A DNA stretch of 8,685 nucleotides from NCBI GenBank assembly GCA_017451975.1, contig JAFTNI010000212.1, positions 1 to 8,685 of the forward strand. Reading direction: 5' to 3'. Below are positions 1 through 5,574 of the stretch, in pieces. This stretch comes from Clostridia bacterium (GTDB lineage: Bacteria > Bacillota > Clostridia > Oscillospirales > CAG-272). Both the position numbers and the translations under genes were made by a program. Position 1 is the first letter of the stretch; each line of letters begins with the position of its first letter. The notes below the pieces were generated by a model that was not told the DNA's origin, searched no databases, and saw only the letters and a list, made by a program, of their open reading frames with translations.

Positions 1-1
1 C

Positions 2-880
2 CTCGCTATGGGGCCAGACGGGCGTATCTACGGCTCGCTCGAATATAAAAACGATAGCATCGGCAAAGGCATACTCGATAACCTCGGCATAAAAAACGAG
101 GTTAAGAACGCTTTCTATATCGCGATTTTCGACGGCTCGAAAATAACGGAGCGCGATATGGATGCATCCTCTTGCGGAATTATGACAACGGTTTGGCTGC
201 GCGAGCCCACGGAAGATTACCTTGCGGAATGGGATGAAGGCGGAAAAGCCATGAAGCACCGTCACGGCTGCTCCGGCATAGACGGCGTTACGTTTGCGCC
301 CGCGTTTGAGGGCGAGGGTGAGCGCCTTCTCGTGGCTTACGGCATTTACGAGGAGCTGGATAGGGAAGATAACGACTACCAGGTTCTGCTTTCCTATGAC
401 CCCGCGGAGTTTATAAAGTACGAAGCGGTTTTAACGGCAGACAATATACACACAAGCGGCCCCGAAAAAGCGGAAAACGTATATTTCGTTTACACGGGCA
501 ACACCGCTTTCGGCGTGCAGAATATGGAATACGATAGCCACACGGGCGATATTTTCCTTTCCGTTTACCGCGGTCATAAGCCGAAATTCTTAAACTATAA
601 CTACTTCCGTATTCTCGGCAAGCAAACGCCGAAAGAGGAAGCTTTGCTTGGCAAAAATATGTGCGGAAAAACGCTCGAACTTGCAAAAACGGGGCGTTTG
701 GATGAAAAAACAGGTATATATACCCACGAATTCAAGCACGGCACAACAGGCTTACTTTCGCTCGGCGACGGATATTTCTACCTTTCCGAGCCGAAGAGCG
801 AGGATGGATGGCATAGCTCCGTTATCCGCCTTTACCGCTACACGGGCGAGTTCAAGCCGTTTGCAAAGGTAGAGGAGTGA
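2..880 (+). CDS. Hypothetical protein, C-terminal part (5' end outside window)
   Basis: I do not recognise this protein. The frame is open to the left edge. The first ATG (position 8) has only seven bases before it and no ribosome binding site, and the residues around it (LAMGPDGRIYG) read like the inside of a domain, so the true start probably lies upstream. At least 292 residues are visible. The chain is rich in short beta-strand-like segments with aromatic residues and glycine turns (VYFVYTGNT, GDIFLSVYRG, LLSLGDGYFYLSE), with a GPDGRIYG motif near the left edge. This would suit a beta-propeller or other all-beta repeat fold, but that is an inference from composition. No membrane segment is present in the visible part. 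The stop codon is four bases before a small second gene, so the two form an operon. Confidence 0.75.
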   Translation, partial: LAMGPDGRIYGSLEYKNDSIGKGILDNLGIKNEVKNAFYIAIFDGSKITERDMDASSCGIMTTVWLREPTEDYLAEWDEGGKAMKHRHGCSGIDGVTFAPAFEGEGERLLVAYGIYEELDREDNDYQVLLSYDPAEFIKYEAVLTADNIHTSGPEKAENVYFVYTGNTAFGVQNMEYDSHTGDIFLSVYRGHKPKFLNYNYFRILGKQTPKEEALLGKNMCGKTLELAKTGRLDEKTGIYTHEFKHGTTGLLSLGDGYFYLSEPKSEDGWHSSVIRLYRYTGEFKPFAKVEE

Positions 881-884
881 CGAA

Positions 885-1058
885 ATGGAACCGAAAGACT
901 ATGTTCTTGTTAAAATAGAGGGCGAATACGCATACCTTCGCGAAATCGGAAAAGGCGAGGAGAGCGACGTTTTCATCGCTCTCGCGCTCCTGCCGATGGG
1001 CGCAGATATAGGCACAAAGCTTCACTGCGAGTTTTTTCAGTATACGGTGATTGAATAA
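885..1058 (+). CDS. 57-residue small protein, possibly DUF3006-like
   Basis: A complete 57-codon frame starts with ATG four bases after the preceding stop, with AGAGGAG at 871-877 as ribosome binding site inside the end of the upstream gene. It ends three bases before a strong terminator, so it is placed exactly like the last gene of an operon. The protein runs MEPKDYVLVKIEGEYAYLRE, a charged GKGEESD turn, then FIALALLPMGADIGTKL and a short aromatic tail. The pattern of an IEGEYAYL strand, a turn, and LLPxGAxxGxxL resembles the small beta-barrel-like DUF3006 proteins (typically about 70 residues). That similarity is by eye and may be convergent. No signal peptide or membrane segment is visible. 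Function is unknown. Confidence 0.65.
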   Translation: MEPKDYVLVKIEGEYAYLREIGKGEESDVFIALALLPMGADIGTKLHCEFFQYTVIE

Positions 1059-1061
1059 AAT

Positions 1062-1089
1062 AAAAAACCTCGGGTAACCGAGGTTTTTT
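1062..1089. terminator. Bidirectional rho-independent terminator
   Basis: The stem CCTCGG (1068-1073) pairs with CCGAGG (1078-1083) around a GTAA tetraloop of the GNRA type. It is flanked by A6 on the left and T6 on the right, so it can terminate in either direction. It begins three bases after the stop codon of the 57-residue gene and ends that operon. Confidence 0.9.
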
Positions 1090-1148
1090 AAGTGTATTGA
1101 TAAAGTTCTGTGAAATGAAAGAATGCGCCGAAATATCAGGAGTGCAGT

Positions 1149-1228
1149 GTATGGGACGGGTTTTCCGCCCCGTTTTCCAAACAAAATTGCAATGCAATTT
1201 TGCGTGGGAGGCAAGACGCCTCCCCTAC
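1149..1228. repeat. REP-like intergenic element with three hairpins
   Basis: Three inverted repeats follow each other: ACGGG/CCCGT (1156-1160, 1169-1173); a 9-bp stem CAAAATTGC/GCAATTTTG (1182-1190, 1194-1202); and a 7-bp stem GGGAGGC/GCCTCCC (1206-1212, 1218-1224). The element opens with GTATGGG and closes with CCCCTAC (1222-1228). Those ends resemble the GTAGGGG...CCCCTAC ends of the element at 5364-5411, so both probably belong to one modular family. It has no coding capacity. The outer boundaries are inferred from these ends. Confidence 0.6.
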
Positions 1229-1288
1229 AAACCGAAAATTGGATTTTTGTGTTCACAAATTGATTTCAGTGCCTCCCTCTATCGCTGA

Positions 1289-1380
1289 TGCAAGGGGGGA
1301 AGGAAAACCAGGCCGCATTTTTATTGCTTAAGTTACTAACTCATTTAAAACCATTGGTTGCCGCTACATTCCCCCTTGCA
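1289..1380. repeat. MITE-like element with imperfect terminal inverted repeats
   Basis: TGCAAGGGGG at 1289-1298 is the exact reverse complement of CCCCCTTGCA at 1371-1380, and the match continues to GAA/TTC if one extra G on the left is bulged. The span is 92 bp, non-coding, and contains a smaller palindrome AACCATTGGTT (1349-1359). The size and symmetric ends suit a miniature inverted-repeat element. There is no clear target-site duplication and no partner copy in this window, so identity as a mobile element is inferred. Its right end overlaps the -35 box of the next gene. Confidence 0.45.
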
Positions 1381-1404
1381 ACGCATATCTTTTTATGCTA
1401 TACT
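1376..1404 (+). promoter_or_regulatory. Promoter for the nitrilase-GDPD operon
   Basis: The -35 box is TTGCAA (1376-1381), followed by a 17-base spacer and the -10 box TATACT (1399-1404) with an extended TG motif at 1396-1397. The predicted transcript start is near 1411, giving a leader of about 33 bases before the ATG at 1444. Five of the six -35 bases lie in the right inverted repeat of the element ending at 1380. Confidence 0.7.
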
Positions 1405-1443
1405 TATTCTGTAAACAAAAATTTCATTTCGGAGGATACACCT

Positions 1444-3051
1444 ATGAAAGCTTGCGTAATTCAGCCCCCCTATTCAATGGACTATTCCAAATGCGAAGAA
1501 TATTTTCAATATAAACTCGATTATCTTGCGCAGTGCGACGAGAGCATGGACCTCATCGTGCTCCCCGAGGATAGCGACGTGCCTTGCTGCGGTATGACGC
1601 GCGAGGAAAACCTGAACGCCCACCACAAATATTGCCCCGTGCTTCTTGAAGCCTGCAAGGAAACTGCAAAGCGTTGCAACGCCGTTGTTTTCGTAAACGC
1701 GCTCTACGAGGCGGAAACGGGCTACAGAAACACGACCTACGCCATCAACCGCGAGGGTGAGATCGTGGGCAAATACTTCAAAAAGCACTTGCCCCCCATC
1801 GAGCTTAATATCGGGCTTGACCAGGATTACACGCGCGAATTTTCCGAGCCGTATACCATCACCATCGACGGCGTGAAGTACGCATTCCTCACCTGCTACG
1901 ATTTCTACTTCTACGAAGCTTTCCCCACGATAGCGCGACAGAACGTAGACGTTATCATCGGTTGCTCGCTTCAGAGAAGCGACACGCACGAGGCGCTTGA
2001 AATTATGGGCAGATTCCTTGCCTACAACTGCAACGCCCACCTCGTTCGCGCTTCCGTAAGCCTTGGCGAAGATTCGAAGATATGCGGTTGCAGTATGATA
2101 GTTAAGCCCACGGGCGAAATGCTTCTCAACATGAAGAGTAAAACGGGGCTTGGCACGGCGGAATTTGATCCCAAGGACAAATATTATAAGCCCGCGGGCT
2201 TCGGCAACCCTCCTGCGGCGCACTACGAATACATCGAAATCGGCAGAAACCCCTGGCAGTACCGCCCGGGCGGCAGCGCTATCGTGAAAAATGATGCGCT
2301 CATGCCTTACCCCCGCGTTTGCGCTCACCGCGGATTTAACACCATCGCCCCTGAAAACAGTATGCCCGCGTTCGGCGCGGCTGTTGCCATGGGCGCGGAG
2401 GAGATAGAATTTGACCTTTGGTACACAGCAGACGGCGAAATAGTTTCCATTCACGACCTTTGGATAAGCGGCCACTCCAACGGCTTCGGCAGGGTGGTGG
2501 ATAAAACTTACGAGCAGCTCCTGCAGTACGATTTCGGCTTCAAATCGGGCGAAAAATTCCGCGGCATGAAGATACTTAAATTCGAGGATATTCTCGAAAA
2601 ATTCGCGTGCCACACGATCATGAACATTCACATCAAAACGCTCGACGACGTCAGCGAATACAACCCCGAATACCTCAAGAAGATCATCGACCTTATCGAC
2701 AAATACGATTGCAGAAAATATTGCTACCTTATGTGCACGAACGATAGCGTGCTCCGCATGGCTCGCGAAATGGCGCCCGACATCGCGCGCTGCGTTGGAT
2801 TCAGCAAGGAAGCTTCCAACATGATACCGCGCGCGCTCAAATACGATTGCAAGAAGATTCAGCTCTTCAAGCCGTATTTCGATAAGGCTATGATCGACGA
2901 AGCGCATTCTCACGGCATCATATGCAACGTATTCTGGTCGGACGACGCCGAGGAAACGAAAAAATTCCTCGATATGGGCATAGACGTTATTCTTACGAAC
3001 GATTATAACCTCATCGCTCAAGCAGTAGAGGAGCATAAAGCAGGGAAATGA
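1444..3051 (+). CDS. Nitrilase (C-N hydrolase) - glycerophosphodiester phosphodiesterase fusion
   Basis: This is a 535-residue cytoplasmic-looking enzyme without signal peptide. Residues 1-275 form a nitrilase-superfamily domain with the expected Glu-Lys-Cys triad: E42 (VLPED), K113 (KYFKKHLPP) and C151 (LTCYDFYFYEAFP). Residues 291-530 form a GDPD TIM barrel: HRG at 295-297, PEN at 303-305, the ExD metal motif E322/D324, and HD at 337-338. The normal third Glu of the IExK strand is His396 (NIHIK). The start was set at 1444 because GGAGG (1431-1435) and a good promoter precede it; the frame is open further upstream but runs through repeat DNA. GDPDs hydrolyse glycerophosphodiesters to glycerol-3-phosphate and an alcohol, and nitrilase-type enzymes cleave amides or nitriles. 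A joint substrate, such as an amide-bearing glycerophosphodiester, is inference. The next gene overlaps it by ATGA. Confidence 0.93.
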   Translation: MKACVIQPPYSMDYSKCEEYFQYKLDYLAQCDESMDLIVLPEDSDVPCCGMTREENLNAHHKYCPVLLEACKETAKRCNAVVFVNALYEAETGYRNTTYAINREGEIVGKYFKKHLPPIELNIGLDQDYTREFSEPYTITIDGVKYAFLTCYDFYFYEAFPTIARQNVDVIIGCSLQRSDTHEALEIMGRFLAYNCNAHLVRASVSLGEDSKICGCSMIVKPTGEMLLNMKSKTGLGTAEFDPKDKYYKPAGFGNPPAAHYEYIEIGRNPWQYRPGGSAIVKNDALMPYPRVCAHRGFNTIAPENSMPAFGAAVAMGAEEIEFDLWYTADGEIVSIHDLWISGHSNGFGRVVDKTYEQLLQYDFGFKSGEKFRGMKILKFEDILEKFACHTIMNIHIKTLDDVSEYNPEYLKKIIDLIDKYDCRKYCYLMCTNDSVLRMAREMAPDIARCVGFSKEASNMIPRALKYDCKKIQLFKPYFDKAMIDEAHSHGIICNVFWSDDAEETKKFLDMGIDVILTNDYNLIAQAVEEHKAGK

Positions 3052-3572
3052 CGGTAAAGCTTAACAGATGGGGCTATTTGTTTCGCAGATTTACGAAAAT
3101 AAGCATTGTTTTTTGGCTTTGCTTTGCGGCGTATTCGATTCATGATTTCGTTATGGACCCGAATAGCGATATACGCGGCTTGATACTTCTTTGGGTATTG
3201 GTCATAGTTATACAAAAAGGCTCGGCGCTGTACCTTGCGATAACCTCTTTCCAAGTAAGAGAGGGGCAGATAGAGTACTACGATAAAATAGACGTTGTGC
3301 CCGGCAAGGGAACAAGATACGAAAAAATGTGTTTTTTGCTCCGCGACGTGAAATCCATAAAAATAAAGCAGGGAATATTTGAAAAGATCTTCGGATTTTC
3401 GCATATAGAAATAGATGGCGAATCCGAGGCGGCAAGCAGCTTCGATACTTACCGCATACCTAAAAGAAACAAGCATTTTTTCTACGGTGTGCAGAGCCCC
3501 GAGGAGCTGTATGCCGATTTGTGCAGATTTTTCCCCAATGGCGTTGTGGAAGATAATACTTCATGGAGATAA
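3048..3572 (+). CDS. Membrane protein with bacterial PH-like domain
   Basis: The protein has 174 residues. Two hydrophobic segments (about 18-35 and 43-65) form a likely membrane hairpin. A soluble domain follows from about 67: FQVREGQIEYYDKID, then FLLRDVKSIKIKQGIFEKIFGFSHIEI (positions 96-122). The strand pattern, with a 'DVKSIKIKQG-FEKIFGF' core, is what I know from bacterial PH (bPH2/DUF304, YdbS/YdbT-like) membrane proteins; assignment is by eye. Such domains sit at the inner face of the membrane; their ligands are mostly unknown. The ATG overlaps the stop of the GDPD fusion (ATGA, 3048-3051), so translation is probably coupled and the two proteins are likely made in similar amounts. That context suggests the protein anchors or assists the enzyme at the membrane, which is inference. 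A shorter relative follows immediately. Confidence 0.85.
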   Translation: MTVKLNRWGYLFRRFTKISIVFWLCFAAYSIHDFVMDPNSDIRGLILLWVLVIVIQKGSALYLAITSFQVREGQIEYYDKIDVVPGKGTRYEKMCFLLRDVKSIKIKQGIFEKIFGFSHIEIDGESEAASSFDTYRIPKRNKHFFYGVQSPEELYADLCRFFPNGVVEDNTSWR

Positions 3573-3583
3573 TGAGGTGAGAA

Positions 3584-3745
3584 ATGACCATTAACTTAAA
3601 CCGTGCGGGCGTTATCTGCACCTGGAGCTTTTGGTGGAAAGCATTGCTTTTGGCGGCGTTCATGTTCTTTGCGACTGCGGATGATGTAAATGTTTCGCAG
3701 GGCATCGTTTGGGGTTCTCGGATTGCGGTGGAAGGAGTTTTATAG
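3584..3745 (+). pseudogene. Truncated paralogue of the PH-like membrane protein (53 codons)
   Basis: ATG at 3584 is preceded by GAGGTGAG (3574-3581) and starts 11 bases after the previous stop. The product begins MTINLNRAGV, close to MTVKLNRWGY of the gene upstream, and continues with one hydrophobic segment (about residues 17-30). It stops at codon 54 (TAG, 3743-3745), before any PH-like domain. In another frame the DNA just beyond reads FIALTNYLSKSYLMLK up to TGA at 3787-3789. This can be aligned with YLAITSFQVREG of the paralogue, so a frameshift is plausible. After that, repeat DNA begins. The best reading is a tandem duplicate that decayed or was cut by the repeat. The alternative, a functional small membrane protein, cannot be excluded because start site and ribosome binding site look intact. 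Confidence 0.55.
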
Positions 3746-3783
3746 CATTAACTAATTATTTATCGAAAAGTTACTTGATGCTA

Positions 3784-3850
3784 AAATGACTCCTTCCGTC
3801 ATTTGCTTCGCAGAATGCTTCGCAAACGCCACCTCCCTCGGGAGGGAGGC
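3784..3850. repeat. Hairpin-rich intergenic repeat
   Basis: AAATGAC (3784-3790) pairs with GTCATTT (3798-3804). Then come two direct copies of GCTTCGCA (3805-3812, 3817-3824) and an 8-bp palindrome CCTCCCTC/GAGGGAGG (3832-3839, 3842-3849). The order 'CCGTC, variable hairpin, GCCACCTC, palindrome ending GAGGC' is also seen in the right half of the 5188-5288 element, so the two are probably related modules. It is non-coding and sits directly behind the truncated membrane-protein gene. Confidence 0.55.
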
Positions 3851-3894
3851 TATGAAAAAGTAGACTTCGTCTTGCGCACAATTTCCTATGTTAT

Positions 3895-3924
3895 AAAAAA
3901 ATCCGCTTTATGCGGATTTTTTTT
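3895..3924. terminator. Bidirectional rho-independent terminator
   Basis: ATCCGC (3901-3906) pairs with GCGGAT (3912-3917) around TTTAT, with A6 before the stem and a run of T to 3924 after it, extending the stem by A:T pairs. It separates the nitrilase-GDPD operon and the repeat debris from the ddh promoter, which starts ten bases later. Confidence 0.9.
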
Positions 3925-3934
3925 GCGTGACCGA

Positions 3935-3963
3935 TTGAAAAACGCATTTTCTTGTGATAGAAT
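3935..3963 (+). promoter_or_regulatory. Promoter of ddh
   Basis: TTGAAA (3935-3940), a 17-base spacer and TAGAAT (3958-3963), with TG at 3955-3956 giving an extended -10. The predicted transcript start is near 3970, about 34 bases before the ATG. No riboswitch-sized leader is present, so lysine-riboswitch control is unlikely. Confidence 0.75.
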
Positions 3964-4003
3964 AAAAAAGTATTTATTTTATATATAAAGAAGGTTGATT
4001 TTT

Positions 4004-4990
4004 ATGAGTATTCGTATAGGTATTTTCGGCTACGGTAACTTGGGCAGAGGCGTTGAAAGCGCTATCCGCCAGAACCCCGATATGGAGCTTGCCGCTGTTT
4101 TCACGCGCCGCGACCCCGCCGCGATGAAGATACGCACAGAGGGCGTTCCCGTTTACCACGCAGACAAAGCACCCGAGCTTGCAGATAAGATAGACGTTAT
4201 GATCCTTTGCGGCGGCAGTGCAACGGACCTCCCCGTGCAGACGCCTGCGCTTGCAAAATATTTCAACGTTGTAGACAGCTTCGATACACACGCAAAAATT
4301 CCCGAGCATTTCGCCGCAGTAGACGCAGTGGCACAGGAAAGCGGCAAGGTCGGCATTATTTCCGTGGGCTGGGACCCCGGTATGTTCTCGCTCAACCGCC
4401 TTTTCGGTAACGTAATTTTGCCCGACGGCAAGGATTATACTTTCTGGGGCAAGGGCGTGAGCCAGGGTCATTCCGATGCCATTCGCCGTGTTGAGGGCGT
4501 GGCAGATGCGAAGCAGTACACCATACCCGTGGAAAGTGCGCTCGAAGCCGTGAGAAGTGGCGCAAACCCCGAGCTTGCAACGCGCGAAAAGCACACGCGC
4601 GAATGCTTCGTTGTTGCCAAAGATGGCGCCGACAAGGCGAAGATAGAAGAAACCATCAAAACAATGCCCAACTATTTTGCGGATTACGACACGACCGTGA
4701 ACTTCATTTCGCAGGAAGAGCTGAACGAAAAGCACGGCGGAATACCCCACGGCGGCTTTGTTATCAGAAGCGGCAAAACGGGCTTTGAGGGCGAAAACAC
4801 GCACATTATCGAATACAGCCTCAAGCTCGATTCCAACCCTGAGTTTACCTCCTCCGTTATCGTTGCGTATGCGCGCGCCGCATACCGCATGAACAAAGAG
4901 GGCATGTGCGGCTGCAAAACTGTTTTCGACGTTGCGCCTGCATATCTTTCACCCAAAACAGGGGCAGAGCTTCGCAAAGAATTGCTTTGA
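4004..4990 (+). CDS. ddh: meso-Diaminopimelate D-dehydrogenase (EC 1.4.1.16)
   Basis: The protein has 328 residues, close to the usual 320-330. It reductively aminates L-2-amino-6-oxopimelate (tetrahydrodipicolinate, open form) with NADPH and ammonia to meso-diaminopimelate. That gives a one-step route to the peptidoglycan cross-linking residue and lysine. Visible signatures are the Rossmann loop GYGNLG (9-14) after MSIRIGIF, the VVDSFDTH segment (89-96), GWDPGMFS (122-129) and FWGKGVSQGHSDAIRR (147-162), all characteristic of this family. The start at 4004 follows AGAAGG (3989-3994); an in-frame TTG at 3995 is less likely because it overlaps that site. The gene stands alone, with its own promoter and terminators on both sides. 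Nothing looks truncated. Confidence 0.96.
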   Translation: MSIRIGIFGYGNLGRGVESAIRQNPDMELAAVFTRRDPAAMKIRTEGVPVYHADKAPELADKIDVMILCGGSATDLPVQTPALAKYFNVVDSFDTHAKIPEHFAAVDAVAQESGKVGIISVGWDPGMFSLNRLFGNVILPDGKDYTFWGKGVSQGHSDAIRRVEGVADAKQYTIPVESALEAVRSGANPELATREKHTRECFVVAKDGADKAKIEETIKTMPNYFADYDTTVNFISQEELNEKHGGIPHGGFVIRSGKTGFEGENTHIIEYSLKLDSNPEFTSSVIVAYARAAYRMNKEGMCGCKTVFDVAPAYLSPKTGAELRKELL

Positions 4991-4993
4991 TAC

Positions 4994-5019
4994 AAAAAAA
5001 CAGACCGAGAAATCGGTCT
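4994..5019 (-). terminator. Terminator-type hairpin facing ddh from the right
   Basis: AGACCGA (5002-5008) and TCGGTCT (5013-5019) form a 7-bp stem with a GAAA loop. On the plus strand the stem is followed by TACC, not a T run. On the minus strand it is followed by G and T7 (from the A run at 4994-5000), so it works best against transcripts running into ddh from the right. The same 18-base core occurs in the terminator at 6728-6777. Confidence 0.6.
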
Positions 5020-5034
5020 TACCATAGGGATGAT

Positions 5035-5069
5035 AAAAGCCATCGTGATGCAATATCGCGATGGCTTTT
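5035..5069 (+). terminator. Rho-independent terminator of ddh
   Basis: AAAAGCCATCG (5035-5045) pairs with CGATGGCTTTT (5059-5069). The stem extends inward to 15 pairs with a GCAAT loop (5050-5054), including one U-G wobble (5046/5058) in plus-strand RNA. In minus-strand RNA that pair would be an A-C mismatch, so the plus direction is favoured. The stem ends in T4. Confidence 0.8.
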
Positions 5070-5187
5070 CGATTTTATAATGTTTTAGCTGTATTTGATA
5101 ATACGTTATATCGACGGTTTCGCCTTTGTATTAAAAAGGCACAGTGCAAGCCCATACCCATAAATATGCACGAGCGCGTCTTAAGGT
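5070..5187. other. Intergenic stretch without a clear feature
   Basis: Apart from a small hairpin GCCTTT/AAAGGC (5122-5127, 5135-5140; loop GTATTAA), I see no gene, promoter or larger structure here. A 28-codon minus-strand frame (5075-5161) has no ribosome binding site. Confidence 0.5.
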
Positions 5188-5288
5188 TCGCCCTTTGGGA
5201 GAGCTCCCGCGATAGCGGGTGAGAGGACATCTTCTCGCTACAATTTACCCTCTCCGTCGGCTACGCCGCCACCTCTCCCAAAGGGCGA
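5188..5288. repeat. 101-bp inverted-repeat element
   Basis: TCGCCCTTTGGGAGAG (5188-5203) is the perfect reverse complement of CTCTCCCAAAGGGCGA (5273-5288). Inside are three further stems: CCCGC/GCGGG with a GATA loop (5206-5219), GAGAGG/CCTCTC (5221-5226, 5249-5254) and CGGC/GCCG with a TAC loop (5258-5268). The whole can fold into one branched structure. It has no coding capacity, and it looks like a MITE- or REP-type element. No clear target duplication is visible at the ends. Confidence 0.75.
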
Positions 5289-5363
5289 GGCTCTCATCAA
5301 TCCCTATTATAACATAAATCGGCAGAGAAAACAACATCTATGCCTAAATTTATATGTGTATCC

Positions 5364-5411
5364 GTAGGGGAGACCTGCGGTCTCCCGCGGGCGAACACAG
5401 TTCGCCCCTAC
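5364..5411. repeat. Two-hairpin REP-like element with GTAGGGG/CCCCTAC ends
   Basis: The ends GTAGGGG (5364-5370) and CCCCTAC (5405-5411) are inverted. Between them lie two perfect 8-bp hairpins with three-base loops: GGGAGACC/GGTCTCCC (5368-5375, 5379-5386) and GGGCGAAC/GTTCGCCC (5389-5396, 5400-5407). The modular design resembles the element at 1149-1228. It is non-coding. Confidence 0.7.
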
Positions 5412-5468
5412 CGTGTTCTGAAAACATTCTTATGAGAATCCCCTAAATTGGTCTTTTCTGCGCTATCC

Positions 5469-5510
5469 AATCAACAGTTGATTTTAAAACAACTATTTGA
5501 TAATTGTTTT
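5469..5510. promoter_or_regulatory. Palindrome cluster, candidate operator of the XRE gene
   Basis: AATCAAC-A-GTTGATT (5469-5483) is a perfect 15-base palindrome. It is followed by AAAACAA (5486-5492) and its inverted partner TTGTTTT (5504-5510), the latter overlapping the putative -35 box. Related CAAC/GTTG half-sites recur at this spot. XRE-type proteins often bind such dyads at their own promoters. Autoregulation here is inference. Confidence 0.35.
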
Positions 5511-5532
5511 TAGGCGGCGTATGTGATAAAAT
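5504..5532 (+). promoter_or_regulatory. Probable promoter of the XRE regulator gene
   Basis: TAAAAT (5527-5532) has an extended TG at 5524-5525 and sits 17 bases from TTGTTT (5504-5509), a weak -35. A better -35 (TTGATA, 5497-5502) is too far away, at 24 bases. A weak -35 with an extended -10 suits a regulated or low-level promoter. Confidence 0.5.
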
Positions 5533-5574
5533 TAAATTACACCGGTGATAAAATATTTTCAGGGAGGAACTTAT

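Noticed and set aside
1246..1259. Palindrome TTTGTG-TT-CACAAA as an operator or CRP-like site
   Set aside because: It is more than 110 bases upstream of the promoter, short, and embedded among other repeats. Nothing links it to regulation.
1288..1443. In-frame upstream extension of the nitrilase-GDPD gene (52 extra codons)
   Set aside because: It would run through a non-coding inverted-repeat element and the promoter. No ribosome binding site fits the upstream start, while GGAGG sits correctly before 1444, where the nitrilase domain begins.
1474..3036. Long open frame (520 codons) on the minus strand opposite the fusion gene
   Set aside because: It lies entirely inside a gene with clear domain motifs, has no ribosome binding site, and its translation shows no recognisable family. 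It is an artefact of codon composition.
3974..4804. Minus-strand open frame of 276 codons opposite ddh
   Set aside because: It is fully antisense to a well-supported enzyme gene, with no motifs or start signals. It is a shadow frame.
5075..5161. 28-codon minus-strand frame with a basic QRRNRR stretch
   Set aside because: It has no ribosome binding site, lies between repeats, and its end coincides with the ddh terminator region. Not enough to call a gene.
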